Origin: Planosporangium thailandense
Lineage (GTDB): Bacteria; Actinomycetota; Actinomycetes; Mycobacteriales; Micromonosporaceae
Length of the DNA stretch: 39,898 bases
Reading direction: 5' to 3'
NCBI RefSeq assembly: GCF_011947195.1
Contig: NZ_JAATVY010000042.1
Location: 1 to 39,898 of the forward strand
A program made the translations under genes and the position numbers. How positions within the stretch are numbered: position 1 is the stretch's first letter; each line of letters starts with the position of its first letter. The notes under the pieces were generated by a model that did no database searches, was not told the DNA's origin, and worked only from the letters and a program-made list of their open reading frames with translations. Below are positions 14,867 to 23,358 of the stretch, in pieces.

Positions 14867-16327
14867 TTGTCACCCTCCCGGCAACGGGCTTCCAGCTCGT
14901 CCGGCCCGTCGGCGCCGCCTGCGCCGACGGGCGTCCGCGACGCGTACGTCGACCTGCTGCGGTCGCTGGCGATCGTGCGGGTGGTGGGCTACCACTGCCT
15001 CGGCCTCGCCTGGCTGACCGTCGCCTTCCCCGCGGTGGGGGTCATGTTCGCCCTTGCCGGATCGCTGATGGCGGCGTCGCTGGACCGGGCCGGCCCGGCC
15101 GCCGTGGTCCACCGGCTGCGGCGCCTTCTCCCCCCACTGTGGGCGCTCGCGGCGATCTGCGTACCGGTGATGCTGCTCGGCGGGATGCGCGTGTCCTGGT
15201 CGGTGCTGCTGTGGCTGTTTCCGGTACACGATCCGCCGGCCGACCGGTGGGGCGCGGCGACGCTCGGCATGATCTGGTACCTGCGCGAGTACCTGTGGTT
15301 CGTGCTGCTGTCGCCGCTCGCGCTGCCGGCGTTCCGGCGTCAACCGGTGATCTGTCTGCTCGTGCCGCTGGGGCTGCTGGTCGCGTGCACCCTGACGGGG
15401 GCGAAACCGCCCGGTCCGATCTCCGACCTCGCGCTGTACGGCGACTGCTGGCTGCTGGGCTTCGCCCAGCACGACGGCGTCCTGCGCCGGATGCGCCGGT
15501 CGGTGCTGCTGCTCGGGGCCGGCGCGCTGGGCGGCCTCGGCGCCGCGTGGTTCCTCACCCACCCGGGTCCGCGCGGGTACGACCTCAACGACATCCCGCT
15601 CGGCAACGCGCTCTGGACGGCGGCGTTCCTGCTGGTCGTACTCGGAGTGGTGCCGTCGCTGCGGCGGCCGGGACGTGCGGACGGCGCCCCGACCCGGACG
15701 GCACGGCTGCTCACCGCGCTGAACGGCCGGGCGATGACGGTGTACCTGTGGCACCAGACGGCGATCGGGCTGACGGTGGTGGCCGCCGGCCGGTGGCGGG
15801 TCCACCTGACCGGTGGGACCGGCCGCCTGCTCCTGCTGGCCGCGGTCGCCGCGCTGCTGGTGGCGGCCGTTGCCGCGTTCGGGTGGGTGGAGGATCTGGC
15901 GGCCCGGCGCCGGCCGGCGCTCATCCCCCGGTGCCGGGCGGCGCGGCCGGAGCCCCGGTGCCGGCCGGTGTCACCGGCGCGGCTCGACCCCGAGGAGCCG
16001 CGCCAGCCCGGTGACCGTCAGGACCCGGGCGGGTGGCCCGTGCGCGCCACGCACGGTGAGGGTGCCGCCGGCGACCATGGCGGTGTGGTAGCCGTCGATG
16101 AGCGCCTGCACCCCGGTGGAGTCCAGGAAGTCCACCCGCCCGAGATCGACGATGACCCGCCCGCCGCCCGCGACCCGTACCGCCTCGTCCAGGGCGGCGC
16201 GCAGCCGGCCGGCCGTCAGCAGGTCGACCTCGCCGGCGACCTCGACGACCACCGGGCCGTCGTCGGCGAACGTCCTCACCTCCAGCACGGCACCCCCCAC
16301 AACCACGGCGTCATCGCGACGACCTGA
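14867..16327 (+). CDS. membrane acyltransferase (acyltransferase-3 type), unusual 3' extension
   Basis: The frame encodes a polytopic membrane protein. After a Ser/Pro-rich N-terminus comes RDAYVDLLRSLAIVRVVGYH, the usual first helix and His of acyltransferase-3 (OafA/ExoZ) proteins, followed by about nine further hydrophobic segments. MIWYLREYLWFVLLSPLALP and TVYLWHQTAIGLTV are typical motifs. These enzymes add acyl groups to cell-envelope glycans. The recognisable domain ends near base 15930, but the frame stays open to 16327, antisense through a whole STAS gene; either the tail is real or the sequence carries a frameshift near its end. The start is inferred: TTG 14867 has GAGGGA about ten bases upstream, and no ATG or GTG suits the first helix. 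Confidence 0.7.
   Translation: MSPSRQRASSSSGPSAPPAPTGVRDAYVDLLRSLAIVRVVGYHCLGLAWLTVAFPAVGVMFALAGSLMAASLDRAGPAAVVHRLRRLLPPLWALAAICVPVMLLGGMRVSWSVLLWLFPVHDPPADRWGAATLGMIWYLREYLWFVLLSPLALPAFRRQPVICLLVPLGLLVACTLTGAKPPGPISDLALYGDCWLLGFAQHDGVLRRMRRSVLLLGAGALGGLGAAWFLTHPGPRGYDLNDIPLGNALWTAAFLLVVLGVVPSLRRPGRADGAPTRTARLLTALNGRAMTVYLWHQTAIGLTVVAAGRWRVHLTGGTGRLLLLAAVAALLVAAVAAFGWVEDLAARRRPALIPRCRAARPEPRCRPVSPARLDPEEPRQPGDRQDPGGWPVRATHGEGAAGDHGGVVAVDERLHPGGVQEVHPPEIDDDPPAARDPYRLVQGGAQPAGRQQVDLAGDLDDHRAVVGERPHLQHGTPHNHGVIATT
15971..16288 (-). CDS. STAS-domain anti-anti-sigma factor
   Basis: Predicted protein of 105 aa consisting of one STAS domain (VVVEVAGEVDLLTAGRLRAAL, then RVIVDLGRVDFLDSTGVQALI). S57 or T58 in DSTG is the expected phosphorylation site of the partner-switching mechanism, in which an RsbW-like kinase inactivates it and a SpoIIE-type phosphatase reactivates it. 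I prefer GTG 16288, which has a GGGGGG run just upstream; ATG 16342 would add 18 residues but has no ribosome site. It follows the GGDEF-EAL gene on the same strand. The acyltransferase frame runs through it on the other strand. Confidence 0.85.
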   Translation of the reverse strand: MLEVRTFADDGPVVVEVAGEVDLLTAGRLRAALDEAVRVAGGGRVIVDLGRVDFLDSTGVQALIDGYHTAMVAGGTLTVRGAHGPPARVLTVTGLARLLGVEPRR

Positions 16328-16351
16328 CGATCCGGCCGGCATGGCCGGCGT

Positions 16352-18283
16352 TCACGCCGTCCCCTCGTCACCGTTCAGGAGTTCGGTGATCCGCTCGGGT
16401 GGGCCCGGCGGGGCGTAGTAGAAGCCCTGGCCGGAGTCGCAGCCGACGGCCCGTAGACGATCAGCCTGCATCCGCGTCTCCACACCCTCCGCCGTGACGG
16501 TCAGGTCCAGCGCGTGGGCGAGCTGTACCAGTGCCGCGACCATACGCTCGCCGGCCAGATCGGCGTGGCCCGGGCGGCGGCCGGGGGTACGCAGCCCGTC
16601 GACGAACGACCCGGCCAGCTTGATCGACCGCACCGGGAGCGTACGCAGGTAGGTCAGGTTGGAGTAGCCGGTGCCGAAGTCGTCGATGGCGATGCGCACC
16701 CCCATCGCGGCGAGCTTGGTCAACGCGGCGAGCGGTTCGTGCCCCGGGCCGATCAGGGCGCTCTCGGTCAGCTCCAGCTGCAGGTACGCCGGTTCGAGGC
16801 CGGTGCGCTCCAGCGTCGCGGCGACCGCGTCGACGAGGTTCGGCTCCTGCGCCTGCCGAACCGCGAGGTTGACGCTGATGAACGGGGCTGCGTCGCCGGC
16901 GAGATCCAACCACCGGCGACCCTGCCGGCAGGACTCTTCGAGTACCCACAGACCGAGCGGCACGATCATGCCGGTCTCCTCGGCGAGGCTGACGAACCGG
17001 TCGGGGCTCAACAGCCCCAGGCGCGGGTGCCGCCAGCGGACGAGCGCCTCGGCGCCGATGACCGTCTCACCACCGCACAGCACCAGCGGCTGGTACTCCA
17101 ACACGAACTCGCCGCGCTCCAGCGCCCCCGGCATCGCGGCGGACAGCTCGAACCGGGCCACCTCAGGCTCGGTGCGGTCGGGATCGAACAGCGCCCAGGC
17201 GCTGCCGCCGACCTTGGCCCACGACAGCGTGATGTCAGCGGCCCGAATCAGCTCGGCGGGCGTCGTGGCGCCGCAGTCGCCGTCGACGATCCCGATGCGC
17301 GCCGACACCGACAGCCGGTGACCGCCGGCCGTGATCGGCGCGGACAGCGCCTCGAGCACCGCCTTCGCCAGCGCGACGACCTCTCCGGTGCGCTGCCGGT
17401 CCCGGACGAGGATGACGAACTCGTCGCCGCCGATCCGGGCGGCCAGGTGGCCGGCGCGGGAGACGCACTCGTCCAGCCGCTGGGCCACCGCCACCAGCAG
17501 CGCGTCGCCGACGTCGTGGCCGAAGCTGTCGTTGACCGCCTTGAACCCGTCGAGGTCGAGGTAGCAGACCGCCACCCCGTCGGCGGCGCCCGCCGCGCCG
17601 AGCAGGTCGTCGAGCCGCTCGAACAGCATGGTCCGGTTCGGCAGACCGGTGAGCGGATCGTGCAGGGCCTGGTGGCGCAGGCTCGACTGGACCTGCTGGG
17701 TACGCGCGCCGAGCGCGTGGGTGAACCCCTCCGCGAGCGCGCCCAGCAGTCGGGGGTGCCGGCTGCCACCGGGCCGGCCGGCGTCGAGCGACGCCAGTCC
17801 CGCGCCGAGGATCTCGATGGTCCGCCCGAGCGTCTCGCCGGCCGTGAGCTCGGCGGCGACGAGATCGGCTCCGACGCGCCGGCCAGGCTCGTCGTCGAAC
17901 GGCTCGGCATCCAGTGCGCCGGCCATTCGCTCGACCAGGTCCCGCAGGAACTCCCGCATCCGGTCCGCGCTCATGGGCGCGTCGCCGGTGCCGGCGAGCG
18001 CCCGCGCCCAACGGCGGGCGAGGACGTCGCGGTCCATTCCGGACCCGGACGTGTCCACGCCGGACGGCACACGGTCCGCTTCGGGCGGTGGCGGTGCGTC
18101 GCCCACCGGCGCGGTCCGCGGCGCGGCATCCGCCGGCGCGGTCCGCGGCGCGGCAGCCGCCGGCGCCGTCACCGGGTCGAGCGCGCGCTGATCGCGGCCA
18201 CGCACCCGGGCGCCCCTCGTCCGGTCGACGTCGACACCATCGGGTGACGTGGCCAGCCGCTCCGCCGACCAGCCGCCCGTCAC
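16352..18283 (-). CDS. GGDEF-EAL protein for cyclic di-GMP turnover
   Basis: Predicted protein of 643 aa. Residues 35-75 are a Pro/Ala-rich tail with 27-bp repeats, 85-200 an alpha-helical region without a recognised sensor, 205-370 a GGDEF domain and 380-640 an EAL domain. The GGDEF motif (285-289) is intact. The EAL domain keeps E412, N472, the DDFGTG pair (D534, D535), K555, E599 and Q619, so phosphodiesterase activity is plausible. However, the usual KIDRSF reads KLAGSF. There are no membrane spans, so it acts in the cytoplasm. GTG 18283 is the furthest start; ATG 18037 is a shorter choice that would drop the Pro-rich part. STAS follows, probably in the same operon. Confidence 0.92.
   Translation of the reverse strand: MTGGWSAERLATSPDGVDVDRTRGARVRGRDQRALDPVTAPAAAAPRTAPADAAPRTAPVGDAPPPPEADRVPSGVDTSGSGMDRDVLARRWARALAGTGDAPMSADRMREFLRDLVERMAGALDAEPFDDEPGRRVGADLVAAELTAGETLGRTIEILGAGLASLDAGRPGGSRHPRLLGALAEGFTHALGARTQQVQSSLRHQALHDPLTGLPNRTMLFERLDDLLGAAGAADGVAVCYLDLDGFKAVNDSFGHDVGDALLVAVAQRLDECVSRAGHLAARIGGDEFVILVRDRQRTGEVVALAKAVLEALSAPITAGGHRLSVSARIGIVDGDCGATTPAELIRAADITLSWAKVGGSAWALFDPDRTEPEVARFELSAAMPGALERGEFVLEYQPLVLCGGETVIGAEALVRWRHPRLGLLSPDRFVSLAEETGMIVPLGLWVLEESCRQGRRWLDLAGDAAPFISVNLAVRQAQEPNLVDAVAATLERTGLEPAYLQLELTESALIGPGHEPLAALTKLAAMGVRIAIDDFGTGYSNLTYLRTLPVRSIKLAGSFVDGLRTPGRRPGHADLAGERMVAALVQLAHALDLTVTAEGVETRMQADRLRAVGCDSGQGFYYAPPGPPERITELLNGDEGTA
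18108..18170 (-). repeat. 27-bp tandem repeat in the N-terminal linker of the GGDEF-EAL gene
   Basis: A 27-bp unit is present about 2.3 times and encodes repeated APRTAPADA-like peptides. It is in frame. Confidence 0.7.
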
Positions 18284-18581
18284 GCCCGCAGCCTAGGGTT
18301 TCCCGCTGCCTGGCGGTATCCGTCAGCCACGTCAATCCGTGCGTCGCGCGCACCGGACGGGCGCAAATCGGTCGGCGACGAATTGTGAGATGCCTCCACT
18401 TTCACTGCTTGTAGGACGGCGTTCAACGTATGGTGCTGTGCAAGCCCGCGCGCCCCGTCAGCATCGGCGCATGGTCGGTCACCGGCCCGGCGGCAGCTCA
18501 CGATCGACGTCGACCGGCGATCACCATCGGGTTTGATGGACGCACGCCGAGGTAACAGATCCGGTAAACGGAGAGGCAACC
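18284..18581. other. intergenic region upstream of otsA
   Basis: 298 bases between divergent genes. It is AT-richer than the surroundings around 18370-18440 and should hold both promoters, but no pair of -35 and -10 elements has proper spacing. GGAGAGG at 18570-18576 is the otsA ribosome site. I see no gene. Confidence 0.4.
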
Positions 18582-19994
18582 GTGAGCGAACAGTACCGGT
18601 TCGTCGTCGTCGCGAACCGCCTACCGGTCGACGAGGTGGTCGGCGCCGACGGCGAGCGGGCATGGACCCGCAGTCCGGGTGGGCTCGTCAGCGCCCTGCA
18701 CCCGACCGTACGGGCGCGCCGCGGCGCGTGGATCGGCTGGGCGGGCGGCACCGGCGACGCGCCCGAGCCGTTCGAGCTCGACGGAATGCGGCTGTACCCG
18801 GTCGGACTGTCGTCCGAAGAGGTCGACTACTACTACGAGGGCGAGTCCAACGCCACCATCTGGCCGCTCTACCACGACGCGGTCGAGACGCCCGCGTTCC
18901 ACCGGCACTGGCGCGAAGCGTACCGGCGGGTCAACCAGCGCTTCGCCGACGCGGCGGCCGAGCTGGCCGCGCCGGGCGCGACCGTCTGGGTACACGACTA
19001 TCAGCTGCAGCTCGTACCCGCGATGCTGCGCGCGCGGCGGCCCGACCTGCGCATCGGCTTCTTCCTGCACATCCCGTTCCCGCCGGTGGAGCTGTTCATG
19101 CAGCTGCCGTGGCGTACGCAGGTGCTGCGCGGGCTGCTCGGCGCGGACCTGGTGGGCTTCCAGCGGCCCGGCGGGGCGGAGAACTTCCTGCGCCTGACAC
19201 GTACGCTGCTCGGGCTCGAGCCCGAGGGCGACCACGTCGTGGTCGACGGGCGTACGGTCACGGCGCGGGCGTTCCCCATCTCGATCGACGTCGCCGAGAT
19301 GGAGCGGCTGGCGGCCGACCCGCGCATCCGGCAGCGGGCCGCGGAGCTCAGCGAAGAGCTCGGGGGCCGGCGGCGGCTCCTGCTCGGCGTGGACCGCCTG
19401 GACTACACCAAGGGCATCGAACACCGGCTCAAGGCGTACCGCGAGCTGCTGGCGGAGGGGCGGCTGTCCGCCAAGGACGTCGTGCTCGTACAGGTGGCGA
19501 CGCCGAGCCGGCTGCGCGTGGCGCAGTACCGTCAGCTGCGCGAGCGGGTCGAGCGGGAGGTCGGCCGCATCAACGGCGAGTACGGGGAGGTCGGCCTCGC
19601 GCCGGTGCACTACCTGTTCCGCGCCTACGACCGCGAGGAGCTGCTGGCGCTCTACCTCGCTGCCGACGTGATGCTGGTGACCCCGCTGCGGGACGGGATG
19701 AACCTCGTCGCCAAGGAGTACGTCGCGGCGCGCACCGACCACACCGGCGCTCTGGTGCTCAGCGAGTTCACCGGGGCCGCCGCCGAGCTGCCGGAGGCGT
19801 TCGGAGTCAACCCGCACGACGTGGACGGGCTGAAGGAGGCGTTCGTGCAGGCCCTGGAGGTCCCGGACGACGAGCGCCGGGCCCGGATGCGGCGGATGCG
19901 TGAACAGGTGTGCGCCCACGACGTGACCCGGTGGGCCCGGGAGTTCCTGGAGGCGTTGGGCGAGCGCGACCCCGCCGTACCCGGACCCCGGTGA
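18582..19994 (+). CDS. otsA: alpha,alpha-trehalose-phosphate synthase (GT20)
   Basis: Predicted protein of 470 aa, the normal length, which makes trehalose-6-phosphate from NDP-glucose and glucose-6-phosphate. Family landmarks are [57 protein letters not shown] and the donor-site run [15 protein letters not shown]. The GTG start at 18582 has GGAGAGG upstream. No trehalose phosphatase (otsB) is in the window. Trehalose protects against osmotic and desiccation stress and is a precursor of envelope glycolipids in some actinobacteria. It stands alone, with short tandem repeats over its stop codon. Confidence 0.97.
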   Translation: MSEQYRFVVVANRLPVDEVVGADGERAWTRSPGGLVSALHPTVRARRGAWIGWAGGTGDAPEPFELDGMRLYPVGLSSEEVDYYYEGESNATIWPLYHDAVETPAFHRHWREAYRRVNQRFADAAAELAAPGATVWVHDYQLQLVPAMLRARRPDLRIGFFLHIPFPPVELFMQLPWRTQVLRGLLGADLVGFQRPGGAENFLRLTRTLLGLEPEGDHVVVDGRTVTARAFPISIDVAEMERLAADPRIRQRAAELSEELGGRRRLLLGVDRLDYTKGIEHRLKAYRELLAEGRLSAKDVVLVQVATPSRLRVAQYRQLRERVEREVGRINGEYGEVGLAPVHYLFRAYDREELLALYLAADVMLVTPLRDGMNLVAKEYVAARTDHTGALVLSEFTGAAAELPEAFGVNPHDVDGLKEAFVQALEVPDDERRARMRRMREQVCAHDVTRWAREFLEALGERDPAVPGPR

Positions 19995-20058
19995 CGCCGA
20001 GCCCTCGGCGGTCAGACGCCGAGTCCGCGGCGGTCAGACGCCGAATCCACGGCGGTCG
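19993..20058 (+). repeat. three 22-bp tandem repeats at the otsA stop codon
   Basis: Three units (19993-20014, 20015-20036, 20037-20058) share GACGCCGA..CC.CGGCGGTC. Each holds a small inverted repeat (GCCGA/CGGC). The first overlaps the stop codon. They might form weak stacked hairpins. Confidence 0.9.
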
Positions 20059-20185
20059 CCCGGCGTCCGGCAGCGCGCTGAATGACCGGTAAACGCCCGC
20101 CATGTGACGAAAGACCCTTTTCGCTGAAGTTAGGACCCCCTACCCTCGGTCGAGCGGGAACCCGACCGCGCGGTGAGGAGCTGTC

Positions 20186-21358
20186 ATGCGTCCCCCGACC
20201 CCCTCCGACGAGGCGGAACGGTTGCGGGCGCTCTACGAACTGCGGGTGCTGGACACCCCGCCCGAGCCGGACTTCGACGACCTGGCGGCGCTGGCGTCCG
20301 GCATCTGCCACACCCCCGCGGCACTGATCAACCTCGTCGACGCCGACCGGCAGTGGTCGAAGGCGCGCCTCGGCCTCGACGAGGGCGAGATCCCGCGTGA
20401 GCTGTCGTTCTGCGCGCACGCCATCCTCGGCAACGACGTGCTGGTCGTACCGGACGCCACCGCCGACCCTCGCTTCACCGACAACCCGTTCGTCGCCCGC
20501 CGCCGGGGCATCCGGTTCTACGCCGGCGCGCCGCTGATCACCAGCGCGGGACAGGCGCTCGGCGCGCTCTGCGTCATCGACGTGACGCCGCGCCGCCTGG
20601 CCCGCCCGCAGGTGAAAGCCCTCCGCGCGCTCTCCCGGCAGGTCGTCATCCTGCTCGAACTGCGCCCCTTCGCCGGGCTGCTGACGCGCGGCGCGGCCCG
20701 ACTGCGCGAGATCGAACGGTACGTCGACGACGTCGGCCAGGTCGTCGGCAGGTGGCGCGAGCCGCTTGGCAGGCTGCGCGCCAGCCTCGCCACCCCCGGC
20801 AACCCGCGCCTGCCGGACACCCTCCTGGCGAACGCCGGCCTGCTGCGCCGGATCGTCGACGACCTGCTGGCCCTGGTCGCCCGGCTACCCCCGGCCGGCC
20901 TCGGCCAGCGCGAGGTCGACCTGAGCCCGCTCACGCAGCGGGCCGCCGAATCGGTACGCCCGATCGCGGACGCCAAACGCATCCCGGTGCTGTGCACCAC
21001 GGTCACACCGACCCCGGTCCACGCCGACCCGGTGCGCCTCGAGCAGGCCCTCAGCCACCTGCTGTTCCACGCGGTGAAGCGCACCCCGGACGGCGGACGG
21101 CTGGAGGTCTTCAGCGGCCTGGAGAGCGAGCCGACGATCCGTATCCGCAGCCCCGGCACGGTCGTCGACGACCGACCGGACCTGCTCCGCCACTTCTACG
21201 AAGAAGCGCTGGTACGCCCGCCCGACACCACCGGCGCGGAGCCGGGCCTGCGCACGGTCAAGGCGGTGTTCGACGCGCACCGCGCGAGCATGGCGCTGTA
21301 CGACCGGCCCGGCGACGGCACCTCGCTGCACCTGGTCTTCCCCGCCGCGCGCGGCTGA
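20186..21358 (+). CDS. GAF-domain protein with degenerate histidine-kinase region
   Basis: Predicted protein of 390 aa. Residues 5-165 form a GAF sensor of the type common in actinobacterial regulators (ALYELRVLDTPPEPDFDDL, then LSFCAHAI, GIRFYAGAPLITSAGQALGALCVID). The remainder resembles the dimerisation and ATPase parts of a histidine kinase, but no H-box histidine is seen (REPLGRLRASL lies where HELRTPL is expected), and the N and G boxes are poorly preserved (EQALSHLLFHAVKRTP, then RIRSPGTVVDDRPDL). It may be a sensor without kinase activity. The ATG start has GAGGAG seven bases upstream. No response regulator is adjacent. Confidence 0.85.
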   Translation: MRPPTPSDEAERLRALYELRVLDTPPEPDFDDLAALASGICHTPAALINLVDADRQWSKARLGLDEGEIPRELSFCAHAILGNDVLVVPDATADPRFTDNPFVARRRGIRFYAGAPLITSAGQALGALCVIDVTPRRLARPQVKALRALSRQVVILLELRPFAGLLTRGAARLREIERYVDDVGQVVGRWREPLGRLRASLATPGNPRLPDTLLANAGLLRRIVDDLLALVARLPPAGLGQREVDLSPLTQRAAESVRPIADAKRIPVLCTTVTPTPVHADPVRLEQALSHLLFHAVKRTPDGGRLEVFSGLESEPTIRIRSPGTVVDDRPDLLRHFYEEALVRPPDTTGAEPGLRTVKAVFDAHRASMALYDRPGDGTSLHLVFPAARG

Positions 21359-21364
21359 CCCGGC

Positions 21365-21415
21365 TTCCCGGCTGACCGACCTTCCCGGCTGACCGACCTT
21401 CCCGGCTGCCCGAGA
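21365..21415 (+). repeat. three 17-bp tandem repeats after the GAF gene
   Basis: Units at 21365-21381 and 21382-21398 are identical; 21399-21415 is imperfect. Each of the first two carries a TGA. With the gene's own stop at 21356, TGA codons fall in all three forward frames (21356, 21373, 21390). No hairpin. Confidence 0.9.
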
Positions 21416-21422
21416 TCCTCGC

Positions 21423-21686
21423 CTAACCGAGCTCGTCGTCGAGGAAGCACCAGCGCCACGACTCGCCGTCCTCGAACGAGCGGATCACCGGATGCCCGGT
21501 CTCGCCGAAGTGCCCGGAGGCGTGGCGGCGCGGCGAGGAGTCGCAGCAGCCGACGTAGCCGCAGGACAGGCACAGCCGCAGATGCACCCAGTCGTCACGC
21601 CCCTCCGCCAGGCATCCCACGCAGCCCTCGCGCGTGGTGGGCGCGGGATCCGCCCCACCCTGGCGGTCGAGATGGACGCAGCTCAT
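21423..21686 (-). CDS. UBP-type zinc-finger protein
   Basis: Predicted protein of 87 aa, almost exactly one ZnF-UBP domain. The Cys and His pattern C3, H5, C22, C25, C39, C42, C47/C48, H55, H59 and H65 fits the three-zinc fold, with the typical runs CVGCLAEG, LCLSCGYVGCCDSS and RHASGHFGETGHPVIRSFEDGESWRWC. In eukaryotes this fold binds the free ubiquitin C-terminus; its bacterial role is unknown. Its ATG overlaps the antiporter stop by four bases (ATGA), so the two are translated together. It may regulate the antiporter; that is inference. Confidence 0.9.
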   Translation of the reverse strand: MSCVHLDRQGGADPAPTTREGCVGCLAEGRDDWVHLRLCLSCGYVGCCDSSPRRHASGHFGETGHPVIRSFEDGESWRWCFLDDELG

Positions 21687-23263
21687 CGATCCTCCCGTTC
21701 CAGCAACGACTCCTCCAGGTCCAGGTCCCGCTGCGCCCGGCGCAGCACCTCCTCGGGGATCCTTCCCTCGTCACGGGCGCGCCGGAACACCTCACGCTCC
21801 GCCTCGATCATCGTGCGGCGCAGCCGACTGTACGCCTCGGACGGCGTCTCCCGCCGACGCCCGCCCAGCCGTTCCCAGGCCAGGTTCGCGCGGTCGGCCA
21901 GCAGCGTGTGCAGGCGCGCGAGGACCGCCTGGGGCACCTGGCCGTCGAGGGACGTCTCCCGCTCCAGCCGGGCGCGGGCCGCCCGGGTCGCCTCCTGCTG
22001 CACCGCCGCCTCCGCCAGCGCGTCCTCCTTCGGGTCGTCGCCGCCGATCCGCAGCCAGCGCGCGACCGCCGGCAGCGTCATCCCCTGCAGCACCAGCGTG
22101 CCGACGATCACCGAGAACGCCAGCCAGACGAACAGCTCCCGCGGGTACGGCCGGCCGCCGGCGAGGGTCCGCGGCAGCGCGAGCGCCGCCGCCAGAGTGA
22201 TCACGCCCCGCATCCCGGCCCAGGCGATGACCGTCGGGTACTGCATCGCCGGCACCGGGTCGCGCCGGCGGATCCGGGGGACCAGCCGGACCAGGTAGGT
22301 CGCCGGGTACATCCAGACGAACCGGGCCACCACGACCACGACGAGCGTGACGACGGTCGCCAGCGCGACCAGGCCCACCGACTCGTTCAGGTCCTGCACG
22401 ATGAAGCGCAGCTGCAGACCGACCAGCAGGAAGACGATGCCTTCCAGGATGAACGTGACCATCCGCCAGAACGCCGCCATCTGCAGCCGCGACGCGGCCG
22501 ACACCAGCGTCGGGTACCGGTGGCCCAGGTACAGGCCGGCCACGACGACCGCGACGACGCCGCTGGCGTGCAGCAGCTCGGCGGGCGCGTAGACGACCCA
22601 CGGTGTGAGCAGGGACACCGAGTTGTCGATCAACGGGTGGGTGGCCCTGCGGTGGATCCAGGCGAGCACCACCCCGCCGATCGCGCCGATCACGACGCCA
22701 CCGAGGGCCGCGTACACCGCGTACCCGCCGACCGCGAGCGGCGTGAGGGCCTGGCCCACCGCGGCGGCGACCGCCACGCGGAACAGCACCAGCGCGCTCG
22801 CGTCGTTGATCAGGCTCTCGCCCTCCAGGATCGCGACCACGCGCCGGGGTAGGCCGATGCGCCGGGCCACCGCCGTGGCGGCGACCGCGTCCGGCGGGGC
22901 GACGACCGCGCCCAGTGCCATGGTCGCGGCGAGCGGAACGCCCGGCAGCAGCAGGTACAGGGCGTACCCGACGCAGACCGTGGTGAACACCACCAGCCCG
23001 ATCGCCAGCAGCAGGATCGATCGCAGGTTGTAGCGGAACGCGGGGACCGACGTCTCGGTGGCGGCGACGTACAGCAGCGGCGGCAGCACGCCGATCAGCA
23101 CGACCTGCGGGTCCAGGCGCGCCTGCGGGAGGGCGACGACGAACGACAGCGCCAGGCCGACCACGACGAGCACGATGGGCGCGAGCGCCCCGAGCCGGCG
23201 GGACACCACCGAGACGGCCACGACCGTCGTCACCAGGCCGACGGCGACCAGCAGCAACGTCAT
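21683..23263 (-). CDS. Na+/H+ antiporter, CPA1 (NhaP-like) family
   Basis: Predicted membrane protein of 526 aa. About 12 hydrophobic segments fill residues 1-400. The ion-binding motif LEGESLINDASALVLF and APPDAVAATAVARRIG are those of NHE/NhaP exchangers, which expel Na+ in exchange for H+. A soluble, charged tail of about 120 residues follows (RLRIGGDD.. to ..LEREDR), predicted helical and probably regulatory. I chose ATG 23263; it has no ribosome site, but TACCCT (23270-23275) six bases upstream could be the -10 of a leaderless transcript. The UBP zinc-finger gene is coupled at the 3' end. Confidence 0.93.
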   Translation of the reverse strand: MTLLLVAVGLVTTVVAVSVVSRRLGALAPIVLVVVGLALSFVVALPQARLDPQVVLIGVLPPLLYVAATETSVPAFRYNLRSILLLAIGLVVFTTVCVGYALYLLLPGVPLAATMALGAVVAPPDAVAATAVARRIGLPRRVVAILEGESLINDASALVLFRVAVAAAVGQALTPLAVGGYAVYAALGGVVIGAIGGVVLAWIHRRATHPLIDNSVSLLTPWVVYAPAELLHASGVVAVVVAGLYLGHRYPTLVSAASRLQMAAFWRMVTFILEGIVFLLVGLQLRFIVQDLNESVGLVALATVVTLVVVVVARFVWMYPATYLVRLVPRIRRRDPVPAMQYPTVIAWAGMRGVITLAAALALPRTLAGGRPYPRELFVWLAFSVIVGTLVLQGMTLPAVARWLRIGGDDPKEDALAEAAVQQEATRAARARLERETSLDGQVPQAVLARLHTLLADRANLAWERLGGRRRETPSEAYSRLRRTMIEAEREVFRRARDEGRIPEEVLRRAQRDLDLEESLLEREDR

Positions 23264-23358
23264 GAACCGAGGGTACGGTCCGGCCCGGCCGGCGATCCGG
23301 GGCCGCCGCGGCAACGGTTGATCGGCCGGCGATCGGGCATGATCAGAGGGTGGCGGCG

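Noticed and set aside
18400-18440. Promoter of otsA (TTGTAG and TATGGT)
   Set aside because: The spacing is only 14 bases, too short for a normal promoter.
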